Positions 1 to 11,400 of a stretch of DNA of 64,000 nucleotides are shown piece by piece. The DNA lies in contig CAICTM010000455.1 in NCBI GenBank assembly GCA_903772945.1, positions 1 to 64,000 on the forward strand, written 5' to 3'. How positions within the stretch are numbered: position 1 is the first letter of the stretch; each line of letters opens with the position of its first letter. Origin of the DNA: Seminavis robusta (taxonomy: Eukaryota; Bacillariophyta; Bacillariophyceae; Naviculales; Naviculaceae). The notes beneath the pieces were generated by a model. It had not been told where the DNA came from. It did not search any database and saw nothing but the letters and a program-made list of their open reading frames with translations. A program made the translations under genes and the position numbers.

Positions 1-3000
1 AAAAAAAAGAGAGAGATAAAGACCTGCTGGATCACATGGCCCAACTCAACCAGTTTTCACCGGAGTTCCAGCATTTGGTCGCAGACGGTGGAGGGCAACC
101 TCGAAGGCTTTACCAAGAAGCAAGCCAAGGGTGCATTTCTCGCAAGAAATCTGTACCACAACCTCCAGCGCCCATCTTTGGAGGGATACCGCAACATGAT
201 CAGGACTGGTCAAATTCGCGACTGTCCCGTCAAGCTGGAGGACATCGATCGCGCCGAATTAATTTTCGGGAGCGACATGGGCAAGGCCAAGGGCTCTACT
301 ACACGCAGACGCCCGCCAACCAGTGACCGACAGTATTCATACTGTACGGATGAGCTGGTGGCACACACAGGTTCCTGACCGGATGCATGGATGTGTTTTA
401 TGTCTGTGAGATTGCCTTTCTGGCATTCACTGACTTGCAAATCCGACACCGCGAATCAGCCTACCTGACCAACAGAAAAGGAAAATCATTCTATTCCGCC
501 ATTGACAAGATTTTTGATCGGTACGGAAATAATGATTTCAAGATCCAAGAAATACAGTGCGACCTGGAGTTCAAGAGCCTGATGGATCCTGTCAAGAACG
601 ACATGGAGCTCAAGCTCAACCATGGAGCGGCTCAGACTCACAGTGGTCCCGCCGAGCGGAACATCCGCACCTTGAAGGAGCGCATCCGCGCAGCCTGTCA
701 TTCAACCCCGTTCATGGTGATGCCAAAGGTGATGATGTGGAATTGGTGTACGATGTTATATTGTAAACTCAACCTCTTCCCCGCGCTTGATGGAATCTCT
801 AAAGTGTATCCTCCCAGACAGATCTTGGAGGGTCGGACCACAAGCTACAAAGATATTCAGTACACTTTTGGGAGCTATTGTCTCGCTTCCAACGAACCAG
901 ACAAGCTCAATTCCATGGAGCCCAGGCGATTGGATTGCATCTATCTCCGTCCATTGATGGACAACACCAAGGTGGACACAGTGTGATGGACTCGTCACCT
1001 TTGAGGTGATCACGCGGCAGCATGTCCGCATCCTGCCGATGCCTCGCTCAGTCATTGATGCTGTCGAAAAGAAGGCATACGGTGAGGGTAAGAAACCACT
1101 AATCTTTCACAACCGTGACTTTGTGGAATTTTTACCTGTAGGTTTGCCTGCAGGAGTGGATGGTGTCAATGGAAATGAGAGCTACCTACAAGTCTATGGA
1201 GACTCTTCGGACGGAGATTCAGTGGAATCCAAGGAATCAGATGAAGATTCTGAGGATGGGAACGCCCCAGGGCTAGTACCAAGGGCATCCAAACAGTATG
1301 CCACAGACATTGACTCCGATGAAGAAGGAGAAGAGGGATTCCAAGGAATCCCAACAAGCACAAGTCCAGACAACCCCACAGTTGAAGAGACGGCACCAGC
1401 AGTGGATACCAATGATGGAAACCTCGCTGGACCAGCCAAGGCTTCCAAGCTTCCCCGAGTTGGAATTAGACGTTCAGCTCGGATTGCTACAACCGAAGCA
1501 AAGAAAGGAGTAACCTTCGTCCAAGATGACGAAGCGAAGCAACCACTACTGTATGAGACAGAGCAAGCACCTAGTTTGTTCATGGACTCCTGCAATCACA
1601 GGAGTGCCACAGCAGAAGTAAGGATGAGAGCAGCCATGCCAACAACATCTTCTACCAAAGGGTTGAAAGTGTGGGGCAACAAAGCCAGAAAGCGGCGCTC
1701 AAAGGAGATGGACCAGCTACACAGGCAGAGTGTGTTTCAGTCCAGTCGACCCAAACAAATGCAGTGATTCTGAATTGAAGAAAGCACAAATGGCACTCAT
1801 GTTTGTGACTGAGAAAAGGGATGGCACGGTCAAGGCCCGTGCAGTCTACAATGGGAAACCTACAAGGGTGTACCATCAGAAAGAAGATGCCAGAAGCCCA
1901 ACAGTTTCACTTGAGGGTTTGATGTTATCCATGTGTGTCGATGCATCTGAAGATAGGATGTGATGTCCCTGGATGTTCCAATGCGTTCATCCAAACCCCA
2001 ATGCCAAAAGTCAAAAAGGTGAAGACAGGGTCCTCATGATCATTGAGGGAACCCTTGCAGATTTACTTGTCGAAATTGATCCTGACACATATGCCTCTTT
2101 CCTGACATACAAAAAGGGACGTCCTGTCCTCTATGTTGTCGTGGAGAGAGCCATTTATGGCATGGTTTTGGCAGCACTTCTTTGGTACAAGCTATTCAGA
2201 AGTGACCTCGAGCAAATTGGATTTGTGTTCAACCAATACGATCCTTGTGTGGCCAACGCATGATCGAAGGGTACCAACAAACAATCCGATTCCATGTTGA
2301 CGATCTAATGTCAAGCCACAGAATGAAGTTGGTGAATAACCAACTTTGGAATGGTTCAACGCTAGGTATGGAACCTATGGAGCCGTGAAGGCAACCCGTG
2401 GTCCCAAGCATGACTACTTGGGGATGACGGTGACTTTTCCGACCCAGGAAGGTTGTGATTGACATGATAGATTATGTCAGAAAATGGTCTCAGAGTTTCC
2501 AGTGGACTTTGGGGCAATGAAAAAGGTACCAAGTGCAGCTCCTGCTGACCTATTCAGCTCTGGTGATGGCACCAATCCTGAATGACAAGAACAGGGAAAC
2601 CTATCATACCTTTGCAGCCAAGCTGTTGTTCCTGTGCAAGCGTGCTCGACCAGATGTGCAGACTCTCACTACTGTGTTTATGCACTCGTGTCAGAAGCCC
2701 AACATCTGATGATTGGGACAAGTTGGTTCAAGGCCTCAAGTTTTTGGATCAGACGGCGCAGGACAAGTTGATCCTACACATTGATGACATACGCATCATC
2801 ACTTGGTGGGTGGATGCATCATTTGCAGTCCATCCTGATTACCGTTCCACACAGGAGGAGTCATGTCCTTTGGAAGTGGCGCGGTGCTGTCTGTGTCTGC
2901 GAAACAGAAACTGAATTCGAGGAGCAGCACGGAAGCGGAATTGATTGGAGTGACGATGTCATGTCGCCTATGTTGTGGGCAAAGTTGTTCCTTGAAGAGC

Positions 3001-3260
3001 AGGGGATCGTTGTGAAGGACAACATCCTCATGCAGGACAACAAAAGCACGATCATTCTTGCAGAGAATGGCAAAGGCAGTTCGGGCAAAAGAACTCGGGC
3101 TATCAACATTCGTTTCTTTTTCATTCACGATCAGATTGGCAAAGGCAACCTCAGAGTGGTGTACTGCCCACCTTGGAGATGCGTGGAGATTTTCACAAGC
3201 CCCTTCGGGCAAGCTCTTCCATGAGCACAGGGCTTTCATCATGGGGCATCACCCCTTGTT
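1..3260 (+). mobile_element. Copia-type LTR retrotransposon pol fossil, cut by window start
   Basis: This is a degraded copy of a Ty1/Copia-like polyprotein. In the order expected for Copia, the open stretches show a GAG-pre-integrase-like part (about 88-378, with NLEGFTKKQAKGAFLARNLY), an integrase core end (about 387-986, with a HSGPAERNIRTLKERIRAAC-like motif), an acidic linker (about 1006-1767), a reverse transcriptase part (about 1800-2460, with AIYGMVLAALLWYKLF) and an RNase H part (about 2780-3230, with QDNKSTIILAENGKG and a TRAINIRFFFIHD-like segment). The gag end lies outside the window. The element is broken, with several breaks (roughly five or more), so it is not recent, although the domains are still easy to read. 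A possible 3' LTR start (TGTTGAGG) lies near 3319, but its partner LTR is not in the window and this cannot be confirmed. Confidence 0.85.
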
Positions 3261-3526
3261 TGATTCTAATTTATTTTATTCGTTCCACGGTAGCCACTTA
3301 GGGCACCGTGCAGGAGTGTGTTGAGGAAACATACCTGACACCTCTTTACTATTGACTCGTGTATTAATCATCTAGTCGGTTCGCATGTAAATTCATCATG
3401 CAAGGAACCAAGGGAGTTTTAGGTCTAAAGTGTTACGGGGGTCCTTATATCCAATTCAATCACAAGAATTGCTATGCACCACCAGAAAATCCTCACTTTT
3501 GCTTTACAGCTTAATCTAAAACCAAA

Positions 3527-4384
3527 TTACTCCCCAATAAGCTGCAGTATTACTAGCAAACAACACTTGGCATCGCTGCCTTTGTGAAAGTCTTCAGGAG
3601 ATTCCATGCGCTCACAGAATCCAATGAGAGCCGTCATCTCGGCAGTGAACGGATCGAAGTCGTGTTCGTCCATCTTGCGCATCCAGGAACAAGGAATGCC
3701 ATGACAGATGATGTCAATGAATTCGTCCTGGTTCAACTGTTGATTGGCACCGAAAGGTGGCAAATGTGGAAACTCATCGGTATTCATCCGAGTGAGGTTG
3801 TTGATGTAGGCACGAGTTGTCATCTCGCTAGGCTTGCGCATCTTACGACGCATGAAGCGGTTCTGTTTTTCGAGAGCCTTGTAAGGACAGGCTTGTTCGA
3901 TCACCGCGTTGATTCCGAAGGTGATGTCCACATCGCTTACAGCAGGTTCTGCTGTACCGTCCCATGCAGCTTGGACACGAGCTTGGAACTGGACTTCGGT
4001 TTCTCCAGAAGTCACATTGCGTGGAGCAATTGCATTCACAGCAATTTGTCGAAGGGCGTTATGATGCACGGCACGACTGCCTGCACACCCAGCTTCGTAG
4101 GCACTCTTTGCAGAGCTGGAAGTCATCTGCTTAAGAAGACGATGTTTGTCGTCGGCACCAGCAAGGTTGAGTCCAACGAAGACCTTCTCCATATTTGTGG
4201 CCCACTTGATGGTCTCACGTGGAGTGTTGGAGCCATTGATGATGGCTACTTTGAAAGTGTACTTGGCACTATTTGCGTCTGCAGGAATGGTGCGAAGTTT
4301 GTAGGTGGTTGCACGAGTGTCGTCGACCTCGTTGTCTTCGTCATTGTCGTCGAACTCAAACCCTATCTAGGATCGAGTCGTGAA
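3527..4384 (-). mobile_element. Ty3/Gypsy-like gag fossil fragment
   Basis: The minus-strand open stretch (first Met at 4192, 221 residues, with the frame open somewhat upstream) reads as a gag capsid region. It shares the segments ACPYKALEKQ, FMRRKMRKPSEMTTRAYINN and CERMESPEDFHKGSD with the gag fossil at 21977-22998, so both belong to one family. The zinc-knuckle tail seen in the other copy is absent, so this is a truncated piece. It sits just after the Copia fossil in the opposite orientation, which means two separate insertions. The 267-residue plus-strand frame over the same bases is an antisense shadow. Confidence 0.75.
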
Positions 4385-4399
4385 TAAGGCTAAGAGCCG

Positions 4400-6061
4400 T
4401 GTATTGCACACGCATTCTTGGAAGAAATACCTCACGGATCGGGATCGTGCTGGTTGGCGTTTGGTACCTACACACATGTCTAGTGCTACCTCAAAATGGG
4501 CTTCTTAGATGTGGCTATGGAGGATCCAGTCCACCACTGGACCAGAGAGATCTGCTTCTCCCGTTTTTGGACAATTCAAAGTGACTGTCCCAAAGGAACC
4601 TAGTCATCCTTTGAAAGCTGGTGCCGTTTGTGGGGATTCCTTGGTTGCATATGCAGTCATTGTCTCGCCCAAGGTTCTTGATTAAAAGAGAGCGTGGAAG
4701 ACACTGCACCTTGATAATGAAAATCTTGATGTGCTCTTGCAATTCCTCAATATCAACTGGTTTCCTGCTCTTTTCACCACTCAGGATGCGGTTCCTAAGG
4801 CTTGGCTCATGGGTAGTCTTGACATCGGACGTTCCTCCTAGGGCTGCTACAGCCATCGTAAGGTGTTCTTCAGCTGTCGTAAGGTCTTCTTCAGCCTCGG
4901 TCATGGTGATAGCTTTGCTTTGGTTGCAGTTCGAATCTTTATAGTTTCACTTCGAGTCATGCCAAAAGCTGTGGGAGAGTCGGCCGATGACGCCTGTCAA
5001 GCTCATAAGGTTTAAAAGCTCAACGATTACTTCCTATCTGTCGGTTCATGTGATTACTTTACGACTCGGAGTACGTATGCAATGTAGACGTTTACTACAG
5101 AAATGAAGAGCTTATTACCTATTCTAAAAGGCTGACACGTTTTCAATTTTTTGACCAACTCACTATTTTGACCGACAACGGACAGGCACCGGGATGGATA
5201 CTGGTTTACCAGTTTTTGTGAACAAGTGTGGAGTCAGCTTGAGCGGAGATGACACGCAACTTGAAACTTGCACAACGAGTTGAGTCCTTGTGATCAATGG
5301 ATTCCTGAGTGGTATCACTAACCAAAGGAAGCAATGCAACCTCTTGAGGTGCCGCTTGCTGTTTGGGCATTGTGATCTTCATGGTCGATGGTCGATGAAT
5401 GAAGGGTAGAAAATGTGTTTGTAACAAATTACACTACCAGTATGTTAAAAGCAAGGCAGAATCCTTGTAGGTTGTTTGATGACTGGTTTTGATTATCTAA
5501 TTTTTTAGAGTTGAGAGATTAGAAAAGGAAGAAAAACTGATCAATAATGAGGGTTGGCTAGACCTTTGGATATGGTTGCGGAGGACCCTATTCATCCTAA
5601 TGTCTACTGTTGCTACATGAGATGTCGTGTGATCTGTCTTGATCGTGAAGTTAGTGTGGAAGGTTTGTTTGCGTACAGAGGACCCCCGCGGGAATTGGGC
5701 GTAGGACTTGTATCAGTTCTACGTAGGCGCAAGTTGTATCCTTTGCAAAACACTGTGGATGTTCCGAAATTGCAATTAGTTCATTCCACGGTTATTAATG
5801 ATTGGCTGAGAAGATGGGATGCATCTCGAAGGGTTCAATAAGGGAATTCCAATCTTGTCTTCGTAGACTACGGTTAAGATGAAGCACGACTGAGGTTAGT
5901 CACGTGTTCAAATCCCGTGCGGGAATTGGTGTATTGTTGCTTCACCAATTTTAAAATGTGCAAGGATGACAAACGTCGTTATTATGTAGAGAATGCTTGT
6001 GCAAGCATCTGGAGTGGCTCTATTTGACTTGAAACAAAACTCTCGCGTGGTGGCTTCCTGG
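4400..6061. other. Unassigned stretch between gag fossil and giant gene
   Basis: No gene is clearly supported. Three open frames are worth noting. A 129-residue minus-strand frame (4515-4904) starts with an acidic repeat (EAEEDLTTAEEHLTMAVAAL). A 73-residue minus-strand frame (5206-5427) ends at a GTAAAC that could be a splice donor. A 95-residue plus-strand frame (5554-5841) has no recognisable family. The two minus-strand frames lie on the same strand as the gag fossil and may belong to its surroundings or to a decayed host gene. A GTTCAAATCC motif near 5911 resembles a tRNA T-arm, but no full tRNA fold could be drawn. Confidence 0.3.
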
Positions 6062-8446
6062 CTAGGGGCAAACATGGCAGAGAGGGCCTTTCGGTGATGC
6101 TGTCAGATTAGTAAAGGCGGTTGTGGGACAAGAAGTACCCTCAAAAAATAGATAGGTGGACCAAGCGTGACTTATTCTGGGGCCCCAAGCACACAAATCC
6201 TGGTTAAAGATAGAAGCACCACTGGTAAATTCAGTGAAGGTAGTCGAAGATGACACAACCCTGGAAAGAAGTAAGTCAACAACAACAAAGATAAACCAAT
6301 GAGCTCTTTCGTGGTGCAAGCAAACACGACTTCCCAAAGTCACCCTACCAGTTCGAGATATCAGAATTGAAGGAAGTTGCACCCATGAAGGTCCGATACA
6401 AACTAGTGACTCCACTAACATCTACAGCTGTTGTGAGTAAACATCTTCAAAAAGAAAGGAATGATGACCCATGAATTCACTCACCCCATGAGTTCAGATC
6501 ACTATTGAAGGAGGTTGCTCCACGGAAGGCCAGCCGCAATTCTGCCACAGCTGAAACATCCCTGTGAACAAACAAAAAAACAAAGCTTTACCGATGAGCT
6601 TTCTCATGGTGGAAGCAAATAAGACCGAAGTCATCGTACCAGTTGGAGAGATCAGAACTGAAGGAAGTTGCATCGCGGAAAGTCTGCTCCAATGTAGTGA
6701 CCCTACTAACGCCTACAGTTGTTGTGAGTATGCTGCTTTACAAAAGGGAACGTTGGCCCATTGATTCACTCACCCCATGAGTTCAGATCACTATTGAAGG
6801 AGGTTGCTCCATAGAAGGTCTGATACAACGTAGTGACTTGGCCAACGTCTACAGCTGTTGTGAGTGAAATTCTTAAAAAGAAAACAGCAACCGGTTGTCC
6901 CTTGAATTCACTTACCCCATGAGCTCAGATCACCATTGAAGGAGGTTGCTCCATTGAAGGTCGACTCCAATCTAGTGACGCTGCTAACGTCTACAAGTGT
7001 TGTCAGTAAAATTCTTAAAACAATGGAATGGTGTCCCATGAATTCACTCACCCCATGAGTTCAGATCACTATTGAAGGATGTTGCTCCCATAAAGGCCTG
7101 ATACAAGCTGTCCACACCACTGATAGCTAATAGTGGAAGCAATCAATAGGTGAGCAAAACACACTCTTTTTGAGGAACCAATCGAGACATGTATACATAC
7201 GCCATGAACTGAGGTCACCACCAAAGGCGCTTGCTTGATAGAAGATAGCTTGCATGGTTGTAACACGACTGGTATCTATAATTGAGATGAAACCAGAGGT
7301 AAGCTATATCAGGTTGGATACTCTGTGAACCAAGCAACAACCATGACATGTATACATACCCCATGAACTTAGGTCGCCATTGAAGGCAGAGGCCCCATAG
7401 AACATGGCTCGAATGGATGTTGCGCTACTCATATCTATCATTGAAAACACAAAAGGTTAAGGCTGACATAAACATTGCCATGGGTGCTTTGAAGACAGGC
7501 ATAAGACTTGACGTACCCCACATGCTGATGTCACCATTGAAGATAATATTACCACTGAATACAGCCCGGAATTCTTGACCACTACCTGTATCTTGGGACA
7601 GAAGTGATGTCAATGTTAATGTGAGTGCTCAAGTTCTGATTGTTGTACAAGCATCAATGAGAAGCAACATACTCCATGAACTGATATCACCATTAAAGGG
7701 AGTCCCTCTGAAAATACCATAGAAGCTTGTGACACTGCTGACATCCCTGAGTTGTTTTGATTCAGCAAGTTCCACTTTTTAGGCAAAGAAAACTATACAA
7801 CTTCTCATATATTGCAGTAATCAAAGCTTACCAAGTTGAAACATCGGAGTTGAAAGCTGAATTCGAAAACAGATTTTTCATATCAGTCACACTGGAGACA
7901 ACCCATTCGTTCAACGGAACATTGAACGCTGCAGCATCTGTTGTACATGTCATATAAAAGATCAAGAAGCAATGTTAAAAGCCAATTTGAGGGCACAACG
8001 AAATGAAGCTAAACCATTATTGCTGCTTGTGTACTTACTGTTAAAGACTGAGATCATTGACATTACTCCACTGACATCCCAATTGCTCACGTCCCCATTG
8101 AAGGTAGCCACATTTGGAAGAGCCGCGATCAAATTGTCTGCAGGCAAAAAAACAAAACAAAATGAGGAACACAAGTGTGGAACCTGAGGCAACATCCGAA
8201 TTAATACGCAGGTATCAGCCAATATCACTCAAAGCAATCTTGAGGTTCACATACCGAAGTTATCCACTGCTTGCACATTCCACAATTGAATGGAGCCTAG
8301 AATTCAGGACAACAAAGGAACAACATGAGACATGCTACTTGCTTCAGTTGAACACAGTGGGGCCAATTTTTGTTTACCATAAGGACCTGAGGAAGAGTAG
8401 TCACCCTGTTCCAGGGCTGCAATCAAAGCATCTTTGTCACCAAAGA
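6062..8446 (-). repeat. BspA module 3 (exons 24-38)
   Basis: Third and C-terminal module, starting with the same VFGDKD exon. Exons 29-34 are six consecutive 75-base phase 1-1 repeat exons. The final exon reads FNQDLCAWGP, then GPLCHVCP and a TAG stop at 6064-6062, with no PT linker. This matches the ends of modules 1 and 2 and shows where the protein finishes. Confidence 0.8.
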
Positions 8447-11400
8447 CTGAGCAGTCAGTTTTAAAAAGGAGTTAGCTGAAACACCAGAAAGGACTCAACA
8501 ACGTCTCAATCTGATGGCTTACCAGGAGTTGGAGCAGCAGAGGGGACGGATGATGGCATGTTGGATGGCATGTTCGAAGGAGCTTTTGTTGGTGCAATGG
8601 TAGGAGCCTTGGTAGGTGCATCGGTTGGGGTTTTAGTGGGAGATTTGGTGGGAGCCTTGGTAGGAGCTTTGGTAGGAGCCTTGGTAGGTGCATCGGTTGG
8701 GGTTTTAGTGGGAGAGTTGGTGGGAGCCTTGGTAGGAGCTTTAGTCGGGGCTTTGGTTGGAGTCTTGGTTGGCATTATAGTGGGAGATATGGTGGGTGCT
8801 GAACAGACATGACAGAAGGGGCCTTTTGGACTTGCAGCAAGGTCAGGACTGTCTTTTGTGGGACAGTTTGTACCGGTAAACATGTCGCCAACATTTGCAG
8901 TTGCTATGATTTTGCTTCCCCAGTTGCAGAGACTGTGATTGAATGGTGCTCCGTACAAGATGTAATACATGGCCCCTGCTGAAGAGATGTCCCAACTTCC
9001 AAAGAAGCAAACATTGGAATATTGCTTCCAGTTAGGGATTCTAATGATGAATATTTATCAATTTGGCATTGGTCTTGACTTTACCTTGAAATATCTTGAT
9101 TGAAAGATGAATATGCGAATGCTCGATACATATGCGTAACCTTTGAAACATCCCTGGATTCAAAAGGATGTTAGCATTCCAGACATCAAACAAGAGAAAC
9201 ACTTGTTTGCAAATGCGCACTTGCCAATTGGAAAGGTTGGCATTAAAGGAGGTTGCGCCATCAAATGCTTGGCCAAATTTTAAAAGCCTTAACAAACAAA
9301 TCAAATCATCATTTAGGTGCTGCAATATTCACGGCACACTATCATCCATATAAAAATAGTACTCACTTTGACACATCCCAGGTTCCAATTCCACCTCCAG
9401 AAAACGAAGTAGCACCCATAAAAGATTGAAACATTCCAGTCACAGACCCAGTTTGCCTGCAATGTGAAGGGACTGTCAATTAGATCTCCAGGAAAATTTT
9501 TTACTTGGGTCATAAAGATGTGCTATGATTTGTACTTACCAGCCAGACAAGTCACCATCAAACGCTGTTGCACCATAAAATACTCCATACAGCGTATTCA
9601 CAGACTGGGTCTGCCTGCGTAATCCAGAGAGTTGCGAATCAATCTAAGAATCAGCTGAGCCAATTTCTCTTCTGCAACATTAACTTACCAGGTTGAAACA
9701 TCGCCATTGAAAGAAGTTGCACCCGAGAATGTGTTTGACAGGGTGGTAACACTGCTTGTATCTGATAGTGCATAGTAAAACAAGAGTTTGTGAACATCAA
9801 AATGAAGCATTTCAACGGAGGGAGACTAAACAAGATTGGCTTACCCCAAGAACTGATATCACCATTGAACGCTGCAGCGAGCTTGAAGGCCGCCTGCAAT
9901 GATGTTACACTGCTTGTATCCCTTTATTCCAAGTGAGTGTTAGATTCGGAATCAAAAAGCTATTATCACAAAATGTAGTGAAGGCTTACCAACTGGGCAG
10001 ATCAGAATTGAACCCAGAACTCTCAAACAAGGATCTCATGTCAGTCACACTTGACACATCCCAGTTGTTCAGCGGCATGTTAAAAGCAGCCGCATCTGGT
10101 ATACACAGACAAAGTTTTGTCCCATTCAAGGGTGATTAGTGTTTTCAAAATCATGCAAAGAAGGTGAAGAAAAAGCAGCCTGAAACTGGACTTACTTCTG
10201 AAGACCGAATTCATGGAATTTACTCCACTGACATCCCACATGCTCACGTCTCCATTGAAGGTAGCCACATTTGTGAGATTCCAAATCAAAGAGTCTGCAG
10301 AAAGACAACAGTGGTTCTTAATTGGTGAGTTTGCAGGCAACATCCAAATTAATACGCAGGTATCAGCCAATATCACTCAAAGCAATCTTGAGGTTCACAT
10401 ACCGAAGTTATCCACTGCTTGCACATTCCACAATTGAATGGAGCCTAGAATTCAGGACAACAAAGGAACAACATGAGACATGCTACTTGCTTCAGTTGAA
10501 CACAGTGGGGCCAATTTTTGTTTACCATAAGGACCTGAGGAAGAGTAGTCACCCTGTTCCAGGGCTGCAATCAAAGCATCTTTGTCACCAAAGACTGACG
10601 CAGTCAAAAAAAAAATGTGAGCTGAAACACTAGAAATGAACAAACAACGTCTCAATCTGATGGCTTACCAGGAGTTGGAGCAGCGGAGGGGACAGGTGTT
10701 GGCATTGTCGTGGGAGCCTTGGTAGGTGCAGTGGTAGGGTCTTTGGATGGAGTATTTGTTGGCATCTTGGTGGGTGCTTTGGAAGGAGTCTTTGTTGGCA
10801 TCTTGGTGGGTGCATTTGTGGGACTCTGGCAAACATGGCAGAAGGGGCCCTTGGGTGATGCTGACAGATCAGGGACAGCAGGCATGGGACAAGAAGTACC
10901 ATCAAAACATCGAGTGACAGTAAAGGTGCCAGTTATTTTGGGGCCCCAAGCACACAAATCCTGGTCAAAGATAGAAGCACCCATGAAGGTCTGATACATT
11001 GTAGTGACCCTACTAACGTCTACAGCTGTTGTGAGAAAACTTTTTAAAAAGAACAGAATGGTGTCCCATGAATTCACTCACCCCATGAGTTCAGATTACA
11101 ATTGAAGGAGGTTGCTTCATAGAAGGTCCCTTGCAAGTTTTCCACACTACTGATATCTATAAGTGGAAGCAATCAGTAGGTGAGCAAACATGAAGTGAAA
11201 TATTATTATTCTGAGCCACGAATCAAAACCTGTTTGCATACCCCATGAACTTAGGTCTCCATTGAAGGAGCTTGCTCCATAGAAGACATTTTCCAGGGTT
11301 GTAACACGACTGGTATCTATAATTGAGAGGAAACCAAAGGTAAGCTATCAGGTTGGATACTCTGTGAACCAAGCACCAACCATGACATGTATACATACCC

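Noticed and set aside
3584-4387. 267-residue plus-strand frame
   Set aside because: Antisense shadow of the gag fossil. It has no domain, while the minus strand matches a gag family.
5880-5945. tRNA-like stretch with GTTCAAATCC
   Set aside because: A T-arm with one mismatch can be drawn, but no matching acceptor stem or D-arm is found upstream.
8114-8464. Plus-strand frame repeated at 10322-10633 with the same protein
   Set aside because: The shared protein is a by-product of duplicated exons and introns of the minus-strand giant gene, not a repeated gene.
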